Assembly (NCBI GenBank): GCA_015064695.1
Contig: SVRS01000021.1
Location: 1-38,440 of the forward strand
Reading direction: 5' to 3'
Origin: Oscillospiraceae bacterium
GTDB taxonomy: Bacteria; Bacillota; Clostridia; Oscillospirales; CAG-272
Length of the DNA: 38,440 bases
Positions 1-7,233 of this stretch are shown here, in pieces. Both the position numbers and the translations under genes were made by a program. The number at the start of each line of letters is the position of its first letter. Positions within the stretch are counted from its first letter, which is position 1. The notes beneath the pieces are model-generated. The model was not told where the DNA came from. It searched no databases and worked only from the letters and a program-made list of their open reading frames with translations.

Positions 1-105
1 CTCTCCCTTAGGGAGAGCTCCCGCGGTAGCGGGTGAGAGGGTAGTCGTTGCAACAATTTGCCCTCTCCGTCGGCTACGCCGCCACCTCTCCCAAAGGGAG
101 AGGCT
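1..105. repeat. palindromic intergenic repeat at left edge
   Basis: A run of nested inverted repeats. CTCTCCCTTAGGGAGAG (1-17) is self-complementary, CCCGCGGTAGCGGG forms a second hairpin, and CCTCTCCCAAAGGGAGAGG closes the element near 86-103. The GAGAGGG around 35-41 can also pair with CCCTCTC around 61-67. There is no coding potential. It resembles the multi-hairpin intergenic repeats often seen in Clostridia genomes, but I cannot name a family. It is cut by the window edge. Confidence 0.6.
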
Positions 106-317
106 TTTCGTTAACCCCATTATACCACAAATCGACAGAGAAAACAAGTTCTCTGCCGAAATTTATGTGTCACGGACCGTCGAGGACGCCGGTCCCTACA
201 ATTTTGTAAACATCCTTATGAGAACGAGCCTAATCTTCAAGAACTTTTATAATGGGGTTATCAAGATAAGGAGCAACTCACCTTTTTGGGGGTGGGTTGC
301 TCCTTGTTCGATAGAGG
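106..317. other. intergenic stretch without a supported gene
   Basis: Apart from the hairpin at 268-305 I see no gene here. A 14-base block TTAACCCCATTATA at 111-124 recurs inverted at about 248-260 (TATAATGGGGTTA), so the two copies face each other across about 120 bases. The short open frame that runs from 167 has no ribosome binding site and is probably chance. Confidence 0.4.
268..305 (-). terminator. probable rsmI terminator hairpin
   Basis: AAGGAGCAAC (268-277) pairs with GTTGCTCCTT (296-305), and further pairing of CACC with GGTG is possible. It lies 13 bases past the rsmI stop codon. The T tract on the minus strand is weak. Confidence 0.55.
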
Positions 318-1175
318 TCAGTCGATCACCGCCTGATAGACCTCATTCTTCGCCACCCCGCGGTCCTTGGCGGCGGCCTTGATGGCATCCTTTTTGGTCA
401 TTCCCTGCTCCATGTAGTGGGCTACGTGGTCCGGGATGGTCATGTCGGTCCAGAAGGCTTCCTCGGCGGCACTTCCCTCCCCGGCACCCTCCACTACCAG
501 GACGTACTCGCCGCGGGGGAGATTTTCCTCGTAGTAGGCCACGGCCTCGGCCAGGGTGAGGCGGAGGACCTCCTCGTTGAGCTTGGTCAGCTCACGGCAG
601 AGGGAGATGCGACGGGTATCTCCGAAGGTGTCGCGGAGGTCGGCAAGGGTGGTTTTGAGCTTATGGGGGGCTTCGTGAAAAATCATGGTACGGGACTCGT
701 TTTTGAGAGAGTCCAGATGCTTTTTGCGGTCGGATTTATTCACCGACAGAAAACCCTCAAAGCAGAATCTGCCCGTGGGTAGGCCCGAGAGGGTCAGAGC
801 CGTGATACCCGCGCAACAGCCGGGGATGGAGGTGACGGCGATCCTGCGGGCGGCGCAGAGGGCGACCAGGTCCTCGCCGGGGTCAGAGATAGCAGGGGTA
901 CCGGCATCGGTGACCAGAGCGCAGGATTCGCCTGCCTCCAGGCGGTCGCAGATCTGCTCACCCCGCTCCCGTTTATTATGCTCGTGGTAGGACACCAGGG
1001 GCTTTTGGATATTGAGGTAGGACAACAGGTGGGCGGTATTGCGGGTATCCTCGGCGGCGATGAAGTCCACCTCGGACAGGACCTTGACGGCGCGCTCCGA
1101 GAGGTCGGCAAGGTTTCCGATGGGGGTGGCCACGAGGTAGAGGGTAGAGGGCAGGATTTGATTTTTCTCGGACAT
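318..1175 (-). CDS. rsmI: 16S rRNA 2'-O-methyltransferase RsmI
   Basis: RsmI uses S-adenosylmethionine to 2'-O-methylate C1402 of 16S rRNA in the ribosomal P site. The 285-residue protein has the family's usual length and the tetrapyrrole-methylase (SAM_MT) fold signature: ATPIGNL near residues 16-22, AAEDTRNTAHLL, then the glycine motif VTDAGTPAISDPG and IPGCCAGITALTLSGLP, with the RsmI-specific C-terminal region. I chose the ATG at 1175 because AGGAG sits 7-8 bases upstream and the sequence from there matches the family start. The longer open frame to 1232 runs through its own promoter. It is transcribed divergently from the amidase gene and appears to be monocistronic. Identification is firm. 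Confidence 0.95.
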   Translation of the reverse strand: MSEKNQILPSTLYLVATPIGNLADLSERAVKVLSEVDFIAAEDTRNTAHLLSYLNIQKPLVSYHEHNKRERGEQICDRLEAGESCALVTDAGTPAISDPGEDLVALCAARRIAVTSIPGCCAGITALTLSGLPTGRFCFEGFLSVNKSDRKKHLDSLKNESRTMIFHEAPHKLKTTLADLRDTFGDTRRISLCRELTKLNEEVLRLTLAEAVAYYEENLPRGEYVLVVEGAGEGSAAEEAFWTDMTIPDHVAHYMEQGMTKKDAIKAAAKDRGVAKNEVYQAVID

Positions 1176-1234
1176 AGGGGCTCCTTTCGGACGTGAACCC
1201 GCAAACGGCGGCTCACATATACTGGCATACACGT

Positions 1235-1263
1235 ATTATACCACAAAGGAGGCAATATGTCAA
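1235..1263 (-). promoter_or_regulatory. sigma-A promoter of rsmI, overlapping the amidase start codon
   Basis: On the minus strand TTGACA (1258-1263) and TATAAT (1235-1240) are separated by exactly 17 bases, a full consensus match. The -35 box lies over the ATG of the divergent amidase gene (1257-1259), so the two genes share these bases. Confidence 0.75.
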
Positions 1264-1817
1264 CCAAAATTTACATTGATCAAGGGCATAATCCCGTGAA
1301 TCCCAATGCCGGTGCCGAGGGAAACGGACTCAGAGAGCAGGATCTGGTATACGTCATCGGGCAGAGGCTGGCTTCCCTTCTGCGTTCAAATCCCGACTAT
1401 GAGGTTCGTCTGTCCCGTCCTACCGAGGACACCCTGTTGGGCACCTCCAATGCCACCAGCCTTTCGGCGCGGGTAAACGATGCCAACCGCTGGGGGGCGG
1501 ATTACTTTATCAGCCTACATACCAACGCCGCTTCCTCTCCCTCGGCCACGGGATCGGAGGCCTACGTTTACGCCCGAGACTCACGGGCCTATGGTTTTGC
1601 CGAATCTCTCCTCACGAGCATGACCGAGGCTACGGGGCTTCGGAATCGGGGGGTGAAGGCCCGTCCCGGTCTGTACGTTCTGCGCAAGACCCAAATGCCC
1701 GCCACCCTCATAGAGCTGGGCTTCATCACCAATCCGCGGGATGCCTCTCTCATGGAAAATTCCCCCGAGCTGTTTGCCCGCGGGATCTACCAAGGGATCC
1801 TTGCGTACACGCAGTAA
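1257..1817 (+). CDS. N-acetylmuramoyl-L-alanine amidase (Amidase_3)
   Basis: A zinc amidase of the Amidase_3 family, which cleaves the bond between N-acetylmuramic acid and L-alanine in peptidoglycan. The expected zinc and catalytic residues are visible: H11 in DQGHNP, E27 in GLREQD, H88 in SLHTNA, and the catalytic E153 in TLIELGFITNP. At 186 residues it is a bare catalytic domain with no signal peptide, membrane segment or wall-binding repeats. Either it is released by a non-classical route or acts in special circumstances such as mother-cell lysis; this is inference. AAAGGAGG just upstream supports the ATG at 1257. It converges on hpf and shares a terminator with it. Confidence 0.9.
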   Translation: MSTKIYIDQGHNPVNPNAGAEGNGLREQDLVYVIGQRLASLLRSNPDYEVRLSRPTEDTLLGTSNATSLSARVNDANRWGADYFISLHTNAASSPSATGSEAYVYARDSRAYGFAESLLTSMTEATGLRNRGVKARPGLYVLRKTQMPATLIELGFITNPRDASLMENSPELFARGIYQGILAYTQ

Positions 1818-1820
1818 TGC

Positions 1821-1853
1821 GATAGCCCCGAGCCTGAGCGGCTCGGGGCTATC
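1821..1853. terminator. bidirectional terminator hairpin between amidase and hpf
   Basis: A perfect 14-bp stem, GATAGCCCCGAGCC (1821-1834) with GGCTCGGGGCTATC (1840-1853), and a 5-base loop, between two convergent genes. The T tract is poor on both sides, so efficiency is uncertain. Confidence 0.75.
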
Positions 1854-1866
1854 GTTATATGGGCAA

Positions 1867-2400
1867 TTATTTCATAGGCTCAATCAAGCCGTAGGCGCCG
1901 TCCTTTCGGGCGTAGACCACGCAAGTGTCCCCCGTGGTGATATCGTTATAGACGTAGAAGCTATGACCCAGAAGATTCATCTGCATGATGGCCTCCTCGG
2001 CGGTCATGGGCTTGAATTCAAACTGCTTGACACGGATGATGGGCTCCTCCTCGGAAATATCCTCAACAGGATCGGGGATGATCGACATATCCATGATGTT
2101 TTCCCGCAGGCGCTTTGCCAGCTTCGTCTTGTTCTTACGGATCTGACCCTCAATGTGATCCACCGTCTGATCCAGGGCGATACGGAAATCATCGGCATCC
2201 ACCTCGCTGCGGAACAGGGTACCGCCCGCGTTGATGGTTACCTCCAGACTCGAAACGTTTCGCTTACGGCTGAGCGTGACCGTGGCCTCGGGGTCTCCTG
2301 CTGCCTTGAAGTACTTATCCAGCTTGGTCAGCTTCTTCTCAATCAGCTCGCGGGTATCGTCGTAAACGTTCAGCTTTCTTCCTACGATCGTGATCTTCAT
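1867..2400 (-). CDS. hpf: ribosome hibernation promoting factor, long form
   Basis: Long-form HPF binds the 30S decoding region and dimerises ribosomes into inactive 100S particles under starvation. The 177 residues show both expected parts: an N-terminal RaiA/S30AE domain (about 1-100, starting MKITIVGRKL, with beta strands and the helix ELIEKKLTKLDKYF) and, after a linker, the C-terminal dimerisation domain (about 120-177; VRVKQFEFKPMTAEEAI-like segment, then GHSFYVYNDI and ARKDGAYGLIEP). The length fits long HPF of Firmicutes. The start is supported by AGGAGG 8 bases upstream. It has its own promoter at 2485-2513. Confidence 0.95.
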   Translation of the reverse strand: MKITIVGRKLNVYDDTRELIEKKLTKLDKYFKAAGDPEATVTLSRKRNVSSLEVTINAGGTLFRSEVDADDFRIALDQTVDHIEGQIRKNKTKLAKRLRENIMDMSIIPDPVEDISEEEPIIRVKQFEFKPMTAEEAIMQMNLLGHSFYVYNDITTGDTCVVYARKDGAYGLIEPMK

Positions 2401-2484
2401 GGTGTATCCTCCTTTGTGATATAGCGATCACCGAAAAGGGCCGCCGGGGTGTTTTCCCGAATGCTTCCCTTTTTGGTTGGCTCT

Positions 2485-2513
2485 ATTATAGCACATTTGT
2501 GCGAATTTGTAAA
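2485..2513 (-). promoter_or_regulatory. sigma-A promoter of hpf
   Basis: Minus strand TTTACA (2508-2513), a 17-base spacer, and TATAAT (2485-2490), about 85 bases upstream of the hpf start. Confidence 0.7.
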
Positions 2514-2609
2514 GAGGCATTTGCACAGTCAAATTGAATTTCGTCACTTTTGCACAAAATCCATTGGGAAATTCCTCTGCCTCGGTCTCGGATATTTTCC
2601 CGAAAGGGC

Positions 2610-2638
2610 TTGTTTTTTACGCTGATTTGTGTTATAAT
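2610..2638 (+). promoter_or_regulatory. sigma-A promoter of the CPBP protease gene
   Basis: TTGTTT (2610-2615), 17 bases, TATAAT (2633-2638), 38 bases before the chosen start at 2677. An ATG at 2656 would leave almost no leader, which supports the later start. Confidence 0.7.
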
Positions 2639-2676
2639 AAAAGGGTAGCCGCGCTATGCGGTCAAGGAGGCTTTCC

Positions 2677-3603
2677 ATGAAGATCCCTGCGCTTCGTAAA
2701 ACGAATATGATGATCCCCACCCCGGGCGAGAGGCTGACGTCGAACCCTGCGGTGGTTTTTGCTTTCTGCTTTTTGGTTTTTTTCCTGTCCGGGACGGTGC
2801 AGAGCCTTCTGCTCCGAGCCTTTGCCGCTATCCTTAAGAAGCATATGAGCTATTCGGTAGCTCTCCTGATTCAGCTTTTCTGTACGGCGGCTCTGGTGGG
2901 CGGGGTGCTTCTCTACTGTCTGCTGGCTGAAAAGCGCTCTCTCCTGTCCTTGGGTATTGTGAAGCGGGGCGCGGTGGCCGAGTACGCGCTGGGTCTGGTG
3001 GGCGGACTCCTTATGTTCGGCGGGGCGGTTCTTCTTTGCTTCCTCTCGGGAACCCTGTCTCTGCAGATCAGCAAGCAGCCTCCCTCCGTTGGTTTTTTGG
3101 TCTTGTTCCTGGCGGGCTTTCTGATCCAGGGGATGTCCGAGGAGCTTCTTTGCCGCTCGTTTTTGATGGTTTCCCTGTCTCGCAGCTGGTCTTTCCGAAG
3201 CTGCGCGATCCTCAACGCTCTGTTTTTTTCGATCCTTCATCTCGGCAACTCCAACGTATCCGTCATCGCGCTGGTGAATATTTTCCTGTTCGGTCTTTTC
3301 GCCTCCTTCCTGACCCTGCGCCGGGGGAGCATCTGGATGGTGGGAGCTGTTCACAGTATGTGGAACTTCGCCCAGGGCAATTTGTTCGGTATTCCCGTCA
3401 GCGGTATTCGGGGGACCCCTTCCCCGCTTTCCTCGCATCTGGCGGAGGGAACGTGGCAGGAGCTGATCAACGGCGGGGCCTTCGGGCTGGAGGGCGGCTT
3501 GGCGGTGACCTTGGTGCTGGCGGTGGCCTGTGCGATTGCTTTGCTTATGCCGACCAAGACATGCGAAATTGCAAATTCCCCGTCAGCTTCGGAAACGGTA
3601 TAA
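2677..3603 (+). CDS. CPBP family intramembrane glutamic protease
   Basis: A CAAX-prenyl-protease/bacteriocin-processing (CPBP, Abi) family membrane protein of 308 residues with about eight hydrophobic segments. All three signature motifs are present: EExxxR at 155-160 (EELLCR), FxxxH at 184-188 (FSILH) and HxxxN at 226-230 (HSMWN); the glutamates and histidines form the active site within the membrane. Substrates in such Firmicutes are generally unknown; relatives process peptides or give self-immunity to bacteriocins, but nothing here points to a bacteriocin cluster. AAGGAGG 6 bases upstream fixes the ATG at 2677 rather than the ATG at 2656. It is a single-gene unit with its own promoter and terminator. 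Confidence 0.9.
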   Translation: MKIPALRKTNMMIPTPGERLTSNPAVVFAFCFLVFFLSGTVQSLLLRAFAAILKKHMSYSVALLIQLFCTAALVGGVLLYCLLAEKRSLLSLGIVKRGAVAEYALGLVGGLLMFGGAVLLCFLSGTLSLQISKQPPSVGFLVLFLAGFLIQGMSEELLCRSFLMVSLSRSWSFRSCAILNALFFSILHLGNSNVSVIALVNIFLFGLFASFLTLRRGSIWMVGAVHSMWNFAQGNLFGIPVSGIRGTPSPLSSHLAEGTWQELINGGAFGLEGGLAVTLVLAVACAIALLMPTKTCEIANSPSASETV

Positions 3604-3612
3604 AACAGAATC

Positions 3613-3645
3613 GGAGGCTCCCCGCATTGGGAAGCCTCCTTTTTG
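3613..3645. terminator. bidirectional intrinsic terminator
   Basis: GGAGGCTCCC pairs with GGGAAGCCTCC (one bulged A), followed by T5 on the plus strand. It ends the CPBP gene and, read on the minus strand, lies just past the sensor gene that ends at 3655. Confidence 0.85.
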
Positions 3646-3654
3646 ATTGATCGC

Positions 3655-6507
3655 TCAGTAGATTTCGGGATAATACGCGATCTCACTGTCCCGATCCACG
3701 CAACGGGTCTTGAACTCCTCCAGCGCGTCCGGAGTGATCTCTGCGTAATACCCGTCGATAACGGCATAGGCCTTGCCGTCGGCGGCGTAGCCCACCTCCA
3801 GAATACTCTGGGAGAAGGAGACCCAATATTCCATAAACACTCGTCGGGACAGGCGTCCCTCGGCCTTGATCTCCATCTCGCCCTCGGTAAACGTCAAGCC
3901 CGTGATGAATCCCCGCACAAAGTCCCTGTCGTAGTCCAGATTGAGGCCGCAACGAATATCGTTCGCCGTGTTGTCGGTGGTTACGAAGCAGAGGGACTCG
4001 CCGTCGTCCATATATCGGCAGGATTGGATGAACTCCGCATAGGTCATCCCCGTCAGGGCAGGCGTGATCTCACAAAGAAGGGAGCGGTAAGCCAGAGAGA
4101 GATCATACTCGCTGACACAGCGCAGGTCATCCACAATGAGATCAAGCACCGCACAGGCCTTGTCGCGCAGGATCCCTCGGTTCTCTGCGGTGGCGTTCAC
4201 GCCGAGGAAGAATAGGTAATCAGCGGCAAACTCCTCGGAGAGCCCATTTATGGCCGAGTCACGGTCGATTCCGTACTCGCTTGCCAGCTCCTTAGGCTTA
4301 AAGCGTTCCGCGTAGCGCTTTATGGTGTAGAAATAGTCGCGAAACATAGTCAGAGTCATGTCGCCCAGCATAGACTCCACCACACCGTCAGGCACCTCGG
4401 CGGAATGCGCCCAGACATTCAGGTAGGGGATGAGCGCCTCGGCCACCCGGATGCTGATGGCCAGGTTGGTCTCCCGAGAGGTGTTGTCGGCTACAAGGGC
4501 ATCCAGATAGGGGGTGACCGCCAGCAGGCAGAGCATATCCTGCGCTTTGCTTTTCTCGTAGAATCGCAGGGGATCGCCGTTTATGGTATAGTAATGAACC
4601 ACCTCTTCGAGGGCCTTACGAATACTTCCGCCGGCTGTACCCACGTTCTCGCGGAAGGCCTCGGCATCAAAGACCACCTGACCATCCTTAAAATAGGTCA
4701 TGAGAAGGCGGTTCTCCTCGGCGTTGAGTAAAAGGGTATAGGTGATCTCTCCTGCCTCGCAGGCCGCCTCTGTAAAGCTGTCCGAGAGGGACAGATAGCC
4801 CCTTTCTTCCGTCCAGACGTCCAGACAATGGACCCGATCCTCACCCGAAAAATACAGGTAAATAAACCGTCCGTCCTTTGAAACGACCGAGGTGGCAGGC
4901 TCCCCCTCCCATAGGGTCAGAGTCTCGCCGCGCAAGAGATCGATACGGAGATTCCCCTCCACGACGTAACGGTTTCCCTCGTCCAGCTTATCCTCCAGCT
5001 CGGACGAGGAGACGAGGAGCGAGTGCGTATCCTTCAAGCTGTAGATTCGGTAATCGTCTCCCTGCTTCATAACGGCATAGCGGCCGCCGTCGGTGTCACG
5101 GATCACACGGGTCAGCTCCCCTGCCATGGAGTAGAAGGTCCCATTCCAATACGCATAGGTCAAGCCGTCCGTGCCGACGTAGGTCAAAACCCCCAAGCGC
5201 TCGGCAACGGCGGTAGCGGGGGCATTCCCCTGATTCACGCGGTCGATGAGGCGCTCGCACTCCCCCGTTCCCACGCGGAAAATACAAAGGTTATTTCCCG
5301 AGTAAACCGGCTTATAGAGATCGGTATGGGGGATAGCGTTCAGCATATAGGAGAAATCCGGCACGGCAGCGATGATGGTCTTATAGTCGTTGGTGATGCA
5401 GATGCCCGATACGGCGGATAGATTGGGAACATCGTACCCCTCGCAGTTGCGGTCGATGCGGGTGATCTCACCGCTCTCCAGATCACAGATATAGTTCCCA
5501 TAGGCAACCCCCGTGCGGGGAGAGGTGAGGGTAAAGAGGCACTTACCCATATCGGTGCCGTACTCCGCGACGTCCGCCACGGGATACTCAAAATCGGGGA
5601 TATTCCGTTCAGCATACTCCCTGTGTTCATCGGACATGAATTCGGTGATCCCCAGTTTTTTGAGGGTCAGCTTCTTTCTCCCCTCGAAGTACGCTTTGTT
5701 CGCGGGGGCGATCAGGAGATCATAGTAGCCTGTTCTGTATTCATGATCCTCCCCTGAGCCCATGAGCTTCGAATAGGAGACCAGGCACTCCTCCACAAAG
5801 CATCGTATGGCGGCATCGGCATATTCCTCGTTTCCCTCCATCAAGGATAGGATGCGGCAGGACATACAGGTATATTCGTTGGCTCGGATGTCGAAGTAAA
5901 CGTCGGGACAGTCCACGTGATCCCCGCTTTCGGGCCGAAGCTTGATGAGGTCACTGCCCATGTAAGAGTTGATCTTCACGTTTTCCATGATAGACACCGC
6001 AAAGTTCTCCTCCTCCCCTTCACCGTAAAGGGCACCGTCGGTATTCGGCTCGGTCGCGGCATCGGGAGGACCGACGGTCGTATCGGTGCGGTCGGTCAGC
6101 AGGTCAAAGGCCGGGGGACGCAGGGAGGCGGACACACTGCTCGAACGGTATGTCAAGGAGGCGAGCTTGAGTTCACCGTTTCTCCACGGAGGGATGACCG
6201 AGGTGGGGTCGGTGTAGCCGTCCGAGGAGGAGGTATCCTGGGGAATCGTGCCATGGCTTCCTGTCAGTCGGAGCGCCACGGGAAGAATCAAGGCCAGAAC
6301 CAGCACCGCGGCGGCGGAGGCGATCAAGACGCGATTTCGGCCGGCTGAAGAGCTGCGCGGCTTGGACATACGATCGGGTACGCTCTTTTTTGACAGCGCG
6401 GCCAATGCTTCGGGGGTCTCGGTTGCAAGGGCCTCGCTGATCCAGGCGGGGTCGATCCCTCCCAGGAGATCGGCCAGGCGGTTGCTTTGACTTTCATGAC
6501 GTTTCAT
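3655..6507 (-). CDS. large membrane-anchored sensor, putative anti-sigma partner
   Basis: A 950-residue protein I cannot assign to a named family. Residues 1-58 are cytoplasmic and contain the motif IDPAWISEALATE (about 18-30); 59-80 form a single membrane helix; 82-150 are a Ser/Thr/Pro/Asp-rich linker; the rest is outside. Residues of about 290-590 read as repeated beta strands with motifs such as YICDLESGEI, TYVGTDGLTYAYW and SKDGRFIYLYFSG, like a TolB/WD-type beta-propeller (inference). The C-terminal 350 residues look mostly helical. The ATG at 6507 overlaps the sigma factor stop by 4 nt (ATGA), so the two are translationally coupled; a GGAGA lies about 11 bases upstream. By position and topology it is likely the anti-sigma factor or sensor of that ECF sigma factor. 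The longer open frame upstream is only an extension into the sigma gene. Confidence 0.75.
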   Translation of the reverse strand: MKRHESQSNRLADLLGGIDPAWISEALATETPEALAALSKKSVPDRMSKPRSSSAGRNRVLIASAAAVLVLALILPVALRLTGSHGTIPQDTSSSDGYTDPTSVIPPWRNGELKLASLTYRSSSVSASLRPPAFDLLTDRTDTTVGPPDAATEPNTDGALYGEGEEENFAVSIMENVKINSYMGSDLIKLRPESGDHVDCPDVYFDIRANEYTCMSCRILSLMEGNEEYADAAIRCFVEECLVSYSKLMGSGEDHEYRTGYYDLLIAPANKAYFEGRKKLTLKKLGITEFMSDEHREYAERNIPDFEYPVADVAEYGTDMGKCLFTLTSPRTGVAYGNYICDLESGEITRIDRNCEGYDVPNLSAVSGICITNDYKTIIAAVPDFSYMLNAIPHTDLYKPVYSGNNLCIFRVGTGECERLIDRVNQGNAPATAVAERLGVLTYVGTDGLTYAYWNGTFYSMAGELTRVIRDTDGGRYAVMKQGDDYRIYSLKDTHSLLVSSSELEDKLDEGNRYVVEGNLRIDLLRGETLTLWEGEPATSVVSKDGRFIYLYFSGEDRVHCLDVWTEERGYLSLSDSFTEAACEAGEITYTLLLNAEENRLLMTYFKDGQVVFDAEAFRENVGTAGGSIRKALEEVVHYYTINGDPLRFYEKSKAQDMLCLLAVTPYLDALVADNTSRETNLAISIRVAEALIPYLNVWAHSAEVPDGVVESMLGDMTLTMFRDYFYTIKRYAERFKPKELASEYGIDRDSAINGLSEEFAADYLFFLGVNATAENRGILRDKACAVLDLIVDDLRCVSEYDLSLAYRSLLCEITPALTGMTYAEFIQSCRYMDDGESLCFVTTDNTANDIRCGLNLDYDRDFVRGFITGLTFTEGEMEIKAEGRLSRRVFMEYWVSFSQSILEVGYAADGKAYAVIDGYYAEITPDALEEFKTRCVDRDSEIAYYPEIY

Positions 6508-7055
6508 ATACGAACGTTCTCCTTTCCGAGTCGCTTTTTGAGCTTGACACGGGCGCGGTACAGGCGCGAGGCCACGGCGTTCTCGCCCATATTGAACCGA
6601 CGGGCCAGCTCCTCCACAGACTCGCACCGTATGTAGCGGCGAACGAACAACACACGGGTCTCAGGATCGAGCGTCGCGACGAATTCATTCAGCACGGCCG
6701 TGATTCGCCCATCGCTCTCCTCGGGGCCCTCGATATCCGGTAGGGCCTCCTCCAATTCGGAGAGCATGACGGTGTAGGACGTATTCCGTCTGTCGCGGGT
6801 GTTATAGCGGTAGCGATTGATGGCGATACGGCGTGCCAGAGTACACAGGTAAGCCTCCAGGCTGTCGGGGCGGTTGGGCGGGATGCTGTTCCAAACCGCC
6901 ATGAGCAGGTCGTTGTAGCATTCTTCCCTATCGGCGGTGTTGTCCAGTATGCCCGCCATCACGCTAAGGGACAGCCCGCGATAGCGCTGATCCAAGAGGC
7001 TCAACCCCGATTCAGAGCGCTCGAAAAGCTTTTCCACAATGATACGGTCTTGCAT
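6504..7055 (-). CDS. ECF-type RNA polymerase sigma factor (first copy)
   Basis: A 183-residue sigma-70 family protein of the extracytoplasmic-function type, directing RNA polymerase to a regulon set by the co-transcribed membrane sensor. Region 2 spans about 1-85: YNDLLMAVWNSIP, then LEAYLCTLARRIAINRYR, a typical region 2.3-2.4 stretch. Region 4 spans about 125-180: LDPETRVLFVRRYIRCESVEELARRFNMGENAVASRLYRAR carries the helix-turn-helix (quoted here in two halves: LDPETRVLFVRRYI and ARRFNMGENAVASRLYRAR). GGAGGAG lies 6 bases before the ATG. The stop overlaps the start of the sensor gene. No other sigma-family hallmark such as region 3 is present, as expected for ECF. Targets unknown. Confidence 0.9.
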   Translation of the reverse strand: MQDRIIVEKLFERSESGLSLLDQRYRGLSLSVMAGILDNTADREECYNDLLMAVWNSIPPNRPDSLEAYLCTLARRIAINRYRYNTRDRRNTSYTVMLSELEEALPDIEGPEESDGRITAVLNEFVATLDPETRVLFVRRYIRCESVEELARRFNMGENAVASRLYRARVKLKKRLGKENVRI

Positions 7056-7091
7056 ATTACTCCTCCATTATAACAGTCCGCAAAGCTTACG

Positions 7092-7119
7092 GACGCTTCA
7101 TGATCTGAGTCAAGTTTCT
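7092..7119 (-). promoter_or_regulatory. possible ECF-type autoregulatory promoter
   Basis: On the minus strand GAAAC (AGAAAC, 7114-7119) and CGTC (7092-7095) are 18 bases apart, resembling the AAC/CGT boxes read by ECF sigma factors, which usually sit 16-17 apart. Between it and the gene lies a short inverted repeat GTCCG-CGGAC (7076-7094). A convincing sigma-A promoter is not seen. Tentative. Confidence 0.3.
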
Positions 7120-7184
7120 CCCCTCCATATGGCGGAATATCCCGAAAAAAATTGTAAAGGATTTATGAACGGCCATAGAAGAAC

Positions 7185-7219
7185 CCCAAGGGAGCCGCTA
7201 CGGTCGCGGCTCCCTTGGG
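7185..7219 (-). terminator. terminator of the blaI-M56 operon
   Basis: A perfect 14-bp stem CCCAAGGGAGCCGC (7185-7198) with GCGGCTCCCTTGGG (7206-7219), loop of 7. On the minus strand it is followed by TTCTTCT. It sits 15 bases past the M56 stop codon. Confidence 0.8.
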
Positions 7220-7233
7220 ATTTGCGGGACGGT

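Noticed and set aside
3655..6507. Assignment of the large sensor as RsgI
   Set aside because: I see no RsgI N-terminal anti-sigma domain or carbohydrate-binding module, and the sigma factor is ECF rather than SigI type.
7067..7072. TATAAT on the minus strand just upstream of the first sigma gene
   Set aside because: Transcription would begin inside the ribosome binding site region and no -35 box lies at 17 bases (CGTCCG).
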